The notes below the pieces were generated by a model. That model saw nothing but the letters and a program-made list of their open reading frames with translations, ran no database searches and was not told where the DNA came from. From Adiantum capillus-veneris (lineage: Eukaryota > Streptophyta > Polypodiopsida > Polypodiales > Pteridaceae), in the NCBI GenBank assembly GCA_014529385.2, contig CM043966.1, positions 41,483,537 through 41,547,536 on the forward strand: 64,000 nucleotides of DNA, in the 5' to 3' direction. Shown in pieces: positions 37,541 to 50,639 of the stretch; the stretch's first letter is position 1; each line of letters opens with the position of its first letter. Both the position numbers and the translations under genes were made by a program.

Positions 37541-37900
37541 CTTGATCGAACATTTTAACTTGATGATACCCTGATTTGAGGTCAATTCTGCTAAAGATGG
37601 TTGCCCCTTTCAATTTGTCTAATAGGTCATCCACTCTAGGAATATGAACCTATTCTTGATGGTGATCTTGTTTAAATCCCTATAGTCAATACACATACAA
37701 CAAATTCCATTTTTTTTCTTAAGAAGAATTACAGGAACTCCGTCTGGTGAACTACTAGGTCTTATAAGTCCTCGATCAAGAAAGTCAATGATTTGAGTTT
37801 GTATTTCCCTGTGTGCAATTGGATTTACATGAGAAGGTGCTCTACAAGGAGGTTCACTACTCGGTATAATATCTTCTGGGCGCGAAGTTGGAATTCCAGG
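37541..37900 (-). pseudogene. Ty3 reverse transcriptase, N-terminal part
   Basis: On the minus strand the translation contains [27 protein letters not shown] and [13 protein letters not shown], the start of RT, with a few stops. It breaks off just after the SGYHQ motif, exactly where the plus-strand half at 32370 begins. Confidence 0.75.
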
Positions 37901-38110
37901 TGAAGTAGATCATGCATGTAACAATTCTTTAATTGTGAGAGAAAATCATCATGTCAAGAGTTACATGAAATTTTAGTTTTAACAAAAAATTGATTTACCA
38001 GCACGAGATATGTTTTCCCTTGTTTTTGAATTGCTCTTTTGGCTTGAGTGTGAGAGAGAAGTGGAATTTTTTAATGTTCTAGTGCTACTTGGATGAATTT
38101 TTTATTATTA

Positions 38111-39545
38111 TTATGAGAGAGACATGGTACATGTTTTATAAATAATCAACGAATCAAATTCATGACTAATTAATGGCATTCCCAAAATCATATCAAGACC
38201 ATGCAATGGTGCTACCAGAAAGGTACGTGCTTGTGTAAATTCACCAATGCAAACCTCAACAGTGACTTGGGTTTTGCAATAAAAATGTTGATTAGTAAAA
38301 AACGTTTTGACTTTGTGAGGTGAAGAAATTTCAGAGAGAGGGAGTTCTTGTGCCAACCGTGCAGAACTAAAATCATGGCTACTACCATCATCTAAAAGAA
38401 TGGTGACACTTTCACCCTTGACCGTGCCTTGCACTTTAAACAAAGTGTGAGGAGATATAGGAGTACCTAAAGATGGGTTGATATCGTGATCATACTGAGG
38501 ATCATATCCTTCACAGTAATTAGCTTCCACTTCATTGTCGTGGGAATTAGCATCTTCGATGAGGTTAACAGTAGCACCGTTGTGGCGGTAGTTGTTAAAG
38601 GGTCTTTGGTTTGGATTTTGGGTGGCCCCATTAGACTGGCCATTGGGTTGGACATTGCTCTTAGCAAGAAATTTGGACACTTATTTGCATAGTGACCATA
38701 CTGAGAACATTTGAAACACTTGACCTTTTTATTACCATTAGAGTTTTGAGCAGGATGTTGGTTGGAAGAATTTTGGTTGCCTTGTTGCTGCTTGTCTCTG
38801 TTGTTGTTTCCATAAGGTTGAGAAGTTGTGGTAGAATTATTAAATCTATGTTTATTGAAAAAGGTACAACTTTGATGTTTGTTCCTGTCAAAGTTAGGAG
38901 AGAAAAAAACTCTCTTGTTATGGTTAGTGTTATCAGTTTTTTCGCTGTGAGAGGGTTGTTCACCCTTCTTCTTCTCCACATTAAGGGCCAAATTAATAGC
39001 CTTTGACAGTGAATCTGGTTCAAACATATCTACCTCAGCACCAGGTTGTAGTGCTAAGCTAGACATATACTTAATCTTTAATTTCCTACGACTGACATGT
39101 TCAATAGCCTGCAATTGAATTAAACTGTTCCAAAAACAATCAATGTAGCCATGTACCTTTTCATTTCAACCCTGTCAAATTAAATCCTATTGGCGTCGTG
39201 TTTTAGCTTTATACTGTGTGGGCAAAAATTGAGGTAAAAACTACTTTTGAATGCATGCCAAGTACATGGTCTTTTATCGTGTTGCTTGGTGACGTTCCAC
39301 CACAATGCAGCGCTAGTGATGAGATGATTTGATGTACACTTTACCATTTCACGTTCAAGAAAGCCTTCATCATGAAAATAGTTATTTAATTGACCAACCC
39401 ATGCTAGAATTATGCTAGCATCTTTAGTGACATAAAAATCGTTGAAACTGAAGGCTTTTATGCTAATTTTGTTTTGCTTGGGTGCTGATGCATATTCTAT
39501 GCATGCAGAATGCAATAATTTATCTTCAAGATCTTGCCTTTCCAT
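38111..39545 (-). pseudogene. Ty3 gag and aspartic protease
   Basis: 39545-39180 encodes gag, with SAALWWNV and a typical helical core. 39114-38467 continues the gag tail with a CCHC knuckle (CFKCSQYGHYANKC). 38680-38111 encodes the retropepsin with ILLDDGSSHDF (DDGS replacing the usual D-S/T-G) and LDMILGMP. Frames overlap with shifts, so the original single gag-pol frame is broken. It lies upstream, in minus-strand order, of the RT fragment at 37.5-37.9 kb. Confidence 0.75.
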
Positions 39546-40881
39546 ACGTTCATACGTGAGAGATTGTTGCAGATTGGCAAGCTACTAAAGCAACCATGGG
39601 TGCCTGTGGAATTTGTGCCACGATTGCATGCTTTTTTTTCTTTTTTGTTTAAAGTATTATTTTTTAATATATAAAGGCTATGAGTGTATATGTATATGAT
39701 GATATGCAGAGTAACGCTTAAGAAATAAAAATAACGAAATAAGCAAAAATAAATGGTTGCTTAGCTTGTAGATTTGATGATGCCGTCCAGTCCAAGTTGT
39801 GGAGTACGATGGCAAGTTTGAAAGCAGTGATCGATTGATAATTCAGATGCAAGTTGATTGGATTTTTCAGCGTCCGATCTCCCTCATCTCAGGTTAATCA
39901 GTTGGTTGGACAATGTCGAGATTTGGTGTGGCTTGAGGATTCTCGAATAAAGCAAGGTTAAGAGAGATTTGATCGTAGTGATATGTGTGTGTGTGTGTGT
40001 GTGTGTATGTATATATATCACCAAGTAATAGCCTTGCCTGTGAATTTATATGGAGGTCATGAGGAATAGGTGGCTAAATTTCCTCTTGGAACAACAAAAA
40101 AAATTTGATGTTGGGCGGCCAAAGGAGTTTGCGATTCGTTGTTGCCATGCTTGTGTCGCCAACCGTGCAAAACTTTGAGCGGGGTGAAGAGGATGTTTTT
40201 TTGTGAATCCATGGGAGATGGACCGTGCTTTTAGTGTAAAAACTCAACTTTTGTAGTTGAAAAGGTGTGAAAAGCTAAGGTGAATAGTGTGCTGCAGTCG
40301 ACCGATAGCGCGAGAAGGAGAAGGAAGATGAGGTCGATCGTCAACACTATTTTCGGCTCACAAGGAAGAAGACAAAAATGACCCAATGAGTCAGGGTGCT
40401 CCTTTTGATGCAAAGCCTCGACAATTTGGTGATCATCAAACGAATTGGTTCAATGTGTGTAAGCAGGCCTTCTCATGGCACGTGTGAGACGAAAAAAAAA
40501 TTCGGGTGTGTAAGCGGGCTTTTGGTTGATTTTCCTTTGCATGGGAAACTTCTACAAGCTTGAGTCAACTTTGATTGCTTCTTGTCGGCTTCCTTCTAGT
40601 CTTTGAAGTTCAATTTTTCCTCTAATTGATATTAGTCAAATATGGCCCTTCTAAACCTTCACCAAATCTCTCAAAGGTCTTCATCAATAACACTTCGTTC
40701 TCAATTGCTCGCCCCCATGTCTTCACAAATCCATTAGCTTTAGCAATTTAGTTTGAATTACGTTTTATATATACCCAATTATGTTGCAGATCAGTAAAAT
40801 TTGTGGAAGAATTTGCCGATTAATCTGCCAACTAAAGGATTCTCTCAAAATTGAAAATTTTGTGCTGATAACTCGACCCAA
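39546..40881 (-). other. Ty3 leader region, non-coding
   Basis: Lies between the primer-binding site and gag in minus-strand order. AT-rich, with a (TG)n(TA)n tract at 39985-40018 and no recognisable protein. Retroelement leaders are normally untranslated. Confidence 0.45.
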
Positions 40882-40894
40882 ATCGGTGATACCA
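40882..40894 (-). promoter_or_regulatory. Ty3 primer-binding site
   Basis: TGGTATCACCGAT on the minus strand, directly after the LTR end. Its first eight bases match the initiator Met-tRNA complement. Confidence 0.6.
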
Positions 40895-41021
40895 CTATTG
40901 GAAGGGGAGATGGGGAGAACGGCTCTTGCTTCCAATTCCCAATTTTTCTTGCACCTCTGCTAGAAAACCTTTAACCGTCACTTCTAATTACCTAGTACTC
41001 ACACACACCTAAACTATGACA

Positions 41022-41052
<31 letters not shown>

Positions 41053-41184
41053 AGAGAACAAATTGACAAGGGAAGAGTGTAAGAGGGGTTGTAAGAGATG
41101 TAGACATAATCATGGAATACAGAGAGTAACACATCATAGCATAAGAGAGAGGGAAGGGGAAATTAAGAGAATCTACACAAGAAA
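40895..41184 (-). repeat. 5' LTR of the Ty3 element, inner part
   Basis: Inverted copy of the right-hand part of the LTR at 34715-35436, including the (GT)n as (CA)n near 41023. Interrupted at 41184 by the CACTA element; continues at 53786. Confidence 0.8.
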
Positions 41185-41396
41185 CACTACAAGAGGTACT
41201 TCACATTAGCGACGCTCGTAGTGCAACACTCAAAAGTGAAAATCCACAACGTCTCTATGGGCGTCACTATGTAGTGACACTCATAGCGACGCCCATAGCG
41301 ACACCGACAGGGGCAAAAAATAAATCGAGAGCACCAGAAAATCAGATCTCAGATCTGACTTTTTGCACTCAAGGGAAAGAGGTAACTCGTGCTCTC

Positions 41397-41664
41397 CCTC
41401 TCTCTCTCTCTTTTTCTTCTCCACATGCGCACGCGTGCATGCATGCACACACACAAGGAGAGGAAGGAGAGCCATGTATGCTCCTTCCCTCTCCTCTCTC
41501 TCATGTTCCCTTCCCCTCTTTCTCTCTCTCTCTCCTTCTCCCTCTCTCTCTCTCTCACACACACACACATTGTTTCTTTGAAAGAGAGAGAGAGAGTACA
41601 CACATGCATAAACAAAAAACACATACACACACTCACACACACATGCATAAGCATACACACACAC

Positions 41665-41702
<38 letters not shown>

Positions 41703-41728
41703 AAACAAAGAGAAAGAGAAAGAGCGAG

Positions 41729-41808
<80 letters not shown>

Positions 41809-41860
41809 GAAAGAGAAAGAGAGGGGGAGAAGACGGAAACAGAGAGGTAAGCGGAGAAAA

Positions 41861-41906
<46 letters not shown>

Positions 41907-42993
41907 AAAATATGAAATGAAATGTTATATTAAGATTTAGGGTGAGGTTAGATTTCAAATTACATTTAATTAAAATTAGGCTAGATTAAGATCTAAGATT
42001 AAGTTAGATTATACATCTAAGTTATATTTAAAATAAGGTTAAGATTTAAATTAGATTTAAGATTAGGTTAGATTTATGCTTATGTTGAGTTTCAGATTAT
42101 GTTAGATTTAGATTTATGTTAGATTTAAAATTAGGACAAGATTTAAGATTAGCTATGTTAGATTTAAGTTGGATTACATTTAGGTTTAGCATTTAAGATT
42201 GGATTAGATTTAGGTTTATGTTGATTTTAAGATTAGATTATATTTAGATTTAAGACTAGATTAGATTTAGATTTAAGTTAGATAACATTTAGGTTTAGGT
42301 TAGATTTAAGATTAGATTAGATTTAGGTTTATGTTGAGTTTAAGATCGATTTGATTAGATCTAGATTTATGTTAGATTTAAGGTTAGATTAGATTTAGGT
42401 TAGATTTTAGGCCATGTCAATGAAGGCTTTTCCCAAAAAGAAAACACTAGTTACACAAAAATATGTATATTCCTATCAGAATTTGATACCTACTAACTCA
42501 CCCACTAACCATGTTCAATTAGCTCAGAATCACCATATGTTCAATTAGGTTAGATTTAAGATTGGATTTTGGATTTAGTTTTTATATTAAAGTCTACCTT
42601 CGGGATTACGTAAAAAAATTAGAGTTAGGTGAATGATGATCCCTCTCTTGCTCTCTACGGATGCAACCTTAAGTTGGAAAGCTTTCAACGGCATGATACT
42701 CAAATTGGAGGCCAACATGTAATGTGCAAAGTAATCCCTCGAACAAGGATCTGCTGTGAAGAGATGTTAAGATGTTGTGAATTACTACAGCTAGAGAAGA
42801 GGCAAAGGGGTTTTGTCCACTACATGCACTATCATGTAGACGTGAGTGTGTAGATTTCTCGTATCCACAAATATAGGCATTGACCATTAAAGACAAGATT
42901 ATAACCTGGTGGTTCTGATCTCTATGCACCTCTAGACTGAGGTGTGCGGCGATCGTACATGACTAGAGAATGTGAGGTGATTTACAGTGTGAA

Positions 42994-43073
<80 letters not shown>
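41397..43073. repeat. CACTA left interior: microsatellites and a TTAGATT array
   Basis: (CT)n and mixed CA tracts at 41397-41660, and (GA)n at 41667-41900. From 41925 to 42410 short variants of TTAGATTTAAGATTAGA and TTAGGTTTATGTTGA recur, a degenerate low-complexity array. A further (GA)n lies at 42999-43072. The long open frames across the tracts are not genes. Confidence 0.8.
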
Positions 43074-43076
<3 letters not shown>

Positions 43077-43239
43077 AACTTTTGACATGTTACCATATAG
43101 AAATTAGTTTTGGGTTCCATGTACTTCCTAGATCTAAGTAGGAAGTAAGGAGCTTTTTGCTAGATTGAACTAGAAAATTCTTAAGTTCCTATATGATAGG
43201 TCTATAATTGCTGAATGGAACTGGCAACTTTCAAGTAGC

Positions 43240-43495
43240 TCTAGATTTCCTTTACTATATAGTACTAAGTGGAGTTGCTACATAGAAGTAGTAAATCCTT
43301 GGTCTAATGCAATTACTATACAACAACTATGTGTAATTGCTAGTTGGAAGTAGTAAATCCCAATTCCACACAATTACTATATAGTAACGATGTTGACTTG
43401 CTAGTTAGAAGTAGCAAATCCTAAATTCAATGCAATTACTATATAGTAATTATGTAGTCACTAGTTACAAGTAACAAATTCTAGGTCCAACCCAT
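43240..43495. repeat. Tandem repeat, about 60-65 bp unit, in the CACTA element
   Basis: Variants of GCTAGTTGGAAGTAGTAAAT, each followed by AATTACTATATAGTAA, repeat about four times. Similar motifs (CTAGATGAATTACTA) recur at 50200-50520, so it may be a subterminal-type repeat of this family. Confidence 0.55.
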
Positions 43496-46400
43496 ATATA
43501 CTTACTAAGCATGCCTTTCCACATCGCAATATAGTGATTATTTTATATTAAGCACTAATCATATTACGTATTCTTTAAATATATGTATGTACTATGGTAC
43601 TTATACTATGTTTTATTAAATTATTTTGTGATGTTTTTATTTTTTCTCGTAATTCATTTTTGCAAAGAAGCATCAGAATGCATTGTAACTCTCATATTCC
43701 ATGACCTTGAAAAAATCAATACCTAAGTTTGGGCACTTGTCTATATCATTTTCTCATATCTTAGAGTTGCTTTTGTTTTTTTTAGAAGGTATATTGTATG
43801 GTGAGATTTTCCCAAGGAAATTTTTGCAAGACCTATTTACTGTGTCTACTTTCAAAGGAGAGATTGTGGCGCCATCTCTTACTTTTTTATGGTCTGATTA
43901 TGAAAATACTTATTAGTGTAGCTTAGAGGTGATATAAGTACTGCAAATGGTGCTACACTCCTTGAAACTCATTGCATATATATCTAGTTCAACGGAAGAA
44001 TGTGTTCCCTACTACAAGAGGCAATAGATTAAAAACTTTAAATGTCAAATGTCCATATTAAGGCTTAAAAATTCCATCTCTACTTGATGCTTGGTGAAGT
44101 TTTGAGATATTGTGTTAATTTTGGCATTAGGTCTCCCCAATCTTGAAAAAATATAAAGCAAATAAGTGGTCAAGAGAGAGCATGTATCGAGTATATCCAA
44201 TGTGTTTCCACATGAAGCATCTCATGAGGGTAGTTTAGAATTTCTCAAGTACGGAAATGGTGGCTAAGCTTCCTCTAAAGTTTGGTGCATTTTTTACTTA
44301 GTTTATTTTGGAGTTTGGTCATAAGACAGTGTAGAGTGTACCATAGGAGGACTTATCACAAGTGGATTGGGATAAAGTGACTCAAAGAGGCCGCCTTTAA
44401 TTTTTTGGAAGATGTTTCAAGTAGGGAGTAAGGGTTGGAGTGCATGTTGTGCTATATATCGTATCTCTATATATAGCCCCCTGCTCCCCTCTATATAAAC
44501 TCATCTCGTGTGACCACTTAACACACCTTTAGGGTTTGCAAATGTGGTGCCGTCCCTCTCTGCTCTATTTTTTTCGATCGTGATTTGTCCTCGACTAATA
44601 ATCTCGCCCTGCATATGTTCACCAAATCATCTTTTCGCATAATGCCACTTCCCTAATTTGAAGATGCAAGTCAAGATGTTGAATCTACTAAGAGGTCCTC
44701 TCTTTGCATCCGAGAAAAACAACCTAGACCTTCTTTGTCCTTCGCCACTTGGACATACTATGTAATCAATTTTGAATAGGAAGGTAGCTAAGCACTTTTC
44801 ATGCTTTTCCAAATACCATACTATTGTCATATGTTTCAACAGAATATTTCTAAGCGTATCGTTTTTTTTGGATCATCCTTGACTAATAATTTCACATTGT
44901 ATATATTCACCATATTATCTTTTTGCATAATGCCACTGCCCTTGAATATGCAAGCCAAGATGCTTGAATCTGATGAGACACCCTCGCTTTGTAGCTAACA
45001 AAAACTACCAAAAGCTTCGTTGTCTATGTTGGATATGTCCTTCTTTGAAGGGCATCGCACTAGGCATACATATTGACCAATAAGTGCTCGAAATATACAT
45101 CTTTCTCCACCAATTAAAAACTTTTTGGAATCTCAAAAGTAAACCACATTTGCATACATGGCAAGAGATGACCTTTGGGATTCGAATTTCATCAACAACC
45201 TATTGTGCTCTCAAAGGTAACCATAGTCCTAGAGACAACAATTGAGACACTTTCAAACATATGAACAATACAAGAGATGCCCTTTAAGGCATAACACACA
45301 TGAAGAACTTGGTGTGTTGATTCTTCATCTCACCATGTATATTTTGGCTATGTCAACCTCTTACATAGTGTATATACGTTCAAAATGTTTCCAAGAGGTG
45401 ACATCTCGAATCAACATGTAGTACACGAGATGGCAAATGAAACTAAAATCTAATCAACAACTTTTGTGCTTTGATAAGTCAATGTAACATTTAATTGTCT
45501 AATAACTTGTGTGTAGTGGAAAATAGCATGAACATAGTGAGCATTTCATTAGAAAAGCTTCCTAATGAGAATAACAAGAGTGCTTGAGTGGAGAGAACAA
45601 CAAAAAGTATAACACCTAGTTAGATAGAATGAACAATACTTCAAAAGAGAGAGAAATTAAGCAATTGACAACAGTTGAGGACCGGATTTGCATGGAGCCG
45701 GTCCCCCCTCCAAAAGGCTTTGTATTATGGTTTCTCCCATCAAGAGAGACATTTTACAATACAATTCTTTGTGTTCCTTCAATACTAGCTAGTGCAATGA
45801 AGATGGAAACTTCATGCACTAAGCAAAACACTTATCAAACACAACATCAGCTGCCTCACGGTCTCAGACCCAAAACCTCACACACCTTCAAAGATGGTGA
45901 GAGCTAGCAAGGTATGAGAGTAGATTGAGAGGAAGAAGGAGTATTCTTACGAGAAATATGTACATCTCCTCACATAATCACTCATATTAGCATAGCTTAG
46001 CTTATTAATTAGCATGGTAGAGGAGATGAGCATGCATTGAAGCTTGGCACTTGGTTGGATTTGCATCACAAAGCCAAGAGTTGTTGGTTTAGGCCTCCCT
46101 TCTCACAAGCTTAGAAGGAGAGATAGCCTTCTTTGCTTCACATGTGAGATTGTGTGAGTGTGTGTGTGATAATGCCTTCCAAAAATCAGTCCCCTCTCTC
46201 TCTTGATCGACCCCTCTTGCTATTTGCTCATTCTTCCACCTCATTGGACCTCCCCAGGCCTAGCCAATGAAAATTAAGCAGCATAAGTGATAGTCTTTTG
46301 ACATGTGTTTCCCTTTCCCCTTTTGTGAGAGATTTAGGTAATTACTTAATTCAACTAAACTCTCATTGGATCCCTTTGTCTCCTGGAAAATAGGAATCAG

Positions 46401-48059
46401 GCAAGCCATTGGGATGTTGAATGCTCATTGGACCCCTTGGGAGACTGTCCAATAGTCTTCTAGAGAGCTTAATTGTTATTGGTTCTTTTAATTAGCATTT
46501 TTAAATTAATTAAACTAGATTTACTCTAGTTTAATTCTCATTGGTCCACCTCCAAGGCCATCCAATAGAAATTGAGTACACCTTGTGGACATCTGGGCTA
46601 GGGAGCTGACATGTGTCCCTCATTCCCTTTGTGTAAAGGGAGCTTGTGTGTATGTGTGTGAGAGTTTCTCTCTCATCTCCTACTTCTAGGGCTCGCCTCC
46701 TCCTATGTAGGGATGGTTGAAGACTTTTGGGACACACACAAAGCATCCAATTTCCCTAGGCTTTTGACCTTCGGACATAACCTTTGAATTTTGGAACCTT
46801 AGCATTTTGGAAGTCTTAATGGGTTGAACCTTAGGGTCTTTTAAGCCCATTGGTGCACATTGCTCCTTTGCAGATGGTCCCTCCTTTTGGATCCCTATTT
46901 ACCCTCCTTTGGATCCCTATCGTGACCGGTCTGCTAGCTTAACCAATATTCTAGCTTTTTCTCCCTTCGCACTTCCCCATATTAAATGATCAGTTTAACA
47001 TGAGAAAATCATTTAGGAGAATTAGATATTGATTATTATGACAATAAACATCATTTAATTGGGTACAAATTCACCAATGATGGTCAAGTATGTGTCCTAC
47101 TCTGGCAAGAAGCTGTCACTTTGCATACATATTGGCCCCGAGGATGCTCAATATGTGTCCTACTTCAGTAACCCACTAATTTTATTAGTGTATCCTACTA
47201 ACTTTGTAAAAATCCTTCTTCTTAGTAGAGGATTTTAGCGATATACTAGAATAGACTTTCAAGACCTCATCATTCTATTCCCCTCCATGTTTGGGTTGTC
47301 TAGAAAACATTATCGGACATCAATCATGGACCAAAAGCTTGCTAGCATTTTTTGAGTCCAAGGTATTTAGAAAAGGGTTAATGTATGGTGTCACATCTCT
47401 AGTTTAGCTAGCATTCAAACCAACATATAGTAATTAGCATGTGACCATGTAACAACAGAATTTCCCCTTTTGGTCAAATCTTGTAATCAAATATTCCAAG
47501 AGACCACATCCGACATTGGAAGAGACCACAACTGAAATTGCTTGTTAAGATTAGCTTGTATCCCATTGCCTTGCTACATTTATTTACATAAATGACAGAC
47601 ACTATGAACCTTCCTTCTAGCCCCTTCAGAGGCTATCCTACAATGCATCTTGTCCAAAAGATGACATTCTAGATAGAAAACTTGTGAGGAAATCCTATGA
47701 TTTCAATAGAGTCCTCATCTCCTCATATGTGCACATGGAAGGGAGGCTATAGTGCAATTGGTCGGCGGTGATGGGTTGATAGCAAAAAGCTTACATATAT
47801 ATATTTATATATACAAATGATTTTAAGATCCAAGGAGGTTGGGTCCAATGACACTCAATATGATAAGTTTGGGCCAATTGAAAGTGATAAGTTTGGACAT
47901 AGTGTGAGAAGCTGCAATGTGAGGCAATTGACATACATCACTACATCCAATTAGAGGCAATTGTGAGCAAGAAAAGAAATCCATGATTCGAGATTCTAAG
48001 GGAAGGATTGTTTATTGAGCATTGCAATAGTAGATATGTATGCTGAATTTCATGCTCTT
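43496..48059. other. CACTA interior without recognised genes
   Basis: AT-rich. A sequence with CTAATAATNTCNC...GCATAATGCCACT appears twice (44575-44740 and 44866-45010), about 300 bp apart. At 46235-46560 the motif CTCATTGGACC or close variants occurs about five times. A TATA-like CTATATAAAC lies near 44501. Short open frames show no family resemblance. Confidence 0.45.
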
Positions 48060-48991
48060 TGATTGGGGACAAGGTTCTAGGGAGGCTTCCTAAATGTATA
48101 CATAGTTACGTCACATTTGTCATTGTCCGATATACTGTGAGATACAAGGCCGCTTTCCTGAGCAATATAGAGTATTATATGTCAATTATGGAGAGGTGAG
48201 AAAGCGGTTTGCTAAAGGAGAAGCCATTGGCGATCTTCGTAACAACAATGAATGAAAGAATGTAGTTTTGAGGATCATTAAAGAGAATATAGCAATGCTC
48301 AAGGACATCACAATAGATGGTGTGGCTTATCCATGGAAGGAGGAAGATTTATACACATGGTGTATCAAGTCTTTAGCGGCAAAACGTAAGTGGAGCAAAA
48401 AAAAGACAAGCCAAGAGACACTTTGCTCAACCAATTCCATGATACAGTAATTTATGTTGAGCCTATGTTTGTTTTGACATCTTTGTAATTTTGTCTAATA
48501 ATATTTAGAATTATAGGTCTTATGTATGGATGATGATAATATAACAATTGAGCATGAGGATGAGAAAGATGATCAAGAAGGAGAGCTTCATGCAACAGTG
48601 AGTACATATTCTTTTATGACAGGGGTTTTATTTGATTTATTATATGTTATTCACATTAAACTTCTTTCAGATTGAGAGTTCTCATGTTGATGAGAAAGTG
48701 ATGAAGTTTGTTATCGATGATAAAGCTGATGATATATCAAATCGTGTAGGTTCTTTTGTGCTATGACATTTAAATTATTTATGCTTGCTATGAGGTAGTA
48801 ATAAGTTTACTTTATTTATGTTTCTTTTTTGTGAATGTAGAAAGATGAGGATGTGTACATTCCTAATATGTCACGGATGGAAGAGGATGATCCAAAAAGT
48901 GCTTATGAGGTTTGTTAATCAATCAATCTCTCTCTCTCTCTCTCTCTTTGTGAAGATCATGTTTTCTCTCTCTCAATCTTTGTTAATCAAT

Positions 48992-49068
<77 letters not shown>

Positions 49069-50029
49069 TGAAGATCATGTTTTCTTTACAATTGTATAGG
49101 AGTATCAACATTTTATAAGAGATGAAAGCTCAAAAGCCTCATTACAAGGAAAAGAGACACATATAGATCATGAGGGGGGTGGCAATGGTGATAATGTGAC
49201 GAAAAAGGTTTGATTGTAAAACCTTATCTTTTGATGAGATTCATGCTATATTTTAGTTATGTAGTGTCTTTATTTATTTTTATTCGTGAGAAAATGAAGG
49301 ATAAAAGTTTAAGCGAGTCTTGTGCTGCGGATGATATGGATGCGAACTCTAGGAAAAGAAATCGAAAGAGAAAGGTATACTTGATTTTCTCATTATCTTA
49401 CTTAAGGTTAGTGTGATGCTCTTCTTAACATTTTAAGTTATTGAGTCATTTTTATTTTAAAAGGTTACAAGTAAGTTAAAAGATTTGTTAGAAGAAAAAG
49501 ACAAAGCTTCCAAGGCGGCAAAACATAAAAAAAGGTAATTACTTAGGATTTAATTTAAGAATAGTCTTTGATTGCTTATAAATAACTTTATTACTTCAAT
49601 GGTTTAGGAGTCCTTAAGAGAAGATAGTGGAGAGAAGTCTCTTATGGAAACCAAGGTGTGTTTTAGATCATATGAAGTCTTGCTTGCATTAGTTTTTTAA
49701 ACATGAGAAAGATATAGCATTTTAGAATCTTACACTTGCATCATTTTTTTTTGTAGGCAAGAACATTGTCTACTAGAGACAAAGAAGTCATTCTAATGAA
49801 GTGGCTTCATACTCAAAAAGTGGAAGAGATCTACCAATTGATCAAGCCCACTTACTGTGCTTTGAAGAAGACACATTCATTCTTTGGTAGGAAAGTGAAT
49901 GACACTACTTCCTCAACAATGTGTGAGGACTTAGTGGCATGGCTCTTAGTTCAAGGAGTAGTGCATATCGATTTTGCAAAGCTAGGTGTTTTAACTTTAA
50001 AAGACGTTCATTTGTGTAGTGATGATTAA
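48060..50029 (+). pseudogene. Second CACTA gene, many small exons (TNPA-position)
   Basis: A chain of short frames bordered by GT-AG sites. About 48100-48450 encodes VNYGEVRKRFAKGEAIG and WKEEDLYTWCIKSL. Small acidic exons follow at 48523-48600, 48671-48747, 48841-48909 and 49101-49208, then basic ones near 49290-49375 and 49465-49535, and a last exon 49757-50029 with HTQKVEEIYQLI and KTHSFFGRKVND. A (CT)n-filled intron lies at about 48910-49098. One in-frame TGA (near 48253) breaks the first exon. Its position before the transposase matches the DNA-binding accessory gene of CACTA elements, but sequence homology to TNPA is not evident. Exon limits are approximate. Confidence 0.45.
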
Positions 50030-50639
50030 GTATTGTATCTAAATGGACATTCTCAATGGTTGTTGATTTCCAATGTGTATTAGCTTGAGGTCAAATGACT
50101 AATATGATTTATGTTTAGATGAGAACTCTCAATTAACTTCATATCTGAAATTGACAAGTGATCTTGAATTCTCTTGATTCATCTAGCAATTATTTACTAA
50201 TTGACTTACTAGTTGAATATTGTAGTTGCTACATGGATTACTACTTCTTGCTTTGAAGGTACTAGATGAATTACTATTTCATATATTTGAGTTGCTAGAT
50301 ATATTCCTAGTTTCATAACACATCTCAAACTAGTAAGAGAGATTGCTCTCTTGATTCATCTAGAAATTATCTTACCATATAGCTACTCAACTTACTATAT
50401 GGTAAGAAAATTACTACTTGAAGCATCTAGGAGTATTCATATGCTTACTAGTTTGCACTTTTGCTAGATGTGTGTATTGAAACTAGTAATATATCTAGCA
50501 ATTATATATTTTTTGCCATATGGTAAGTCGTCCAAAGCTCCTTGTGTGAGAGAGAGATAAAAGACGGAGGATTCCAATAGAAGATTAACCTTATGTCCAG
50601 GTTATAAAGTTTTACATTCATTATGAGTAGTGACGAGGA

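Noticed and set aside
41281-41958. Long Leu-Ser or Arg-Glu open frames over CT/GA tracts (also at 19.1-20.3, 26.5-28.2, 43.0 and 57.9 kb)
   Set aside because: They are translated microsatellites, open in several frames on both strands, with no domain and no splice support.
41925-42410. Degenerate telomere repeat (TTTAGGG)
   Set aside because: The array is TTAGATT/TTAGGTT-like with irregular length and almost no GGG; better seen as low-complexity sequence in the CACTA element.
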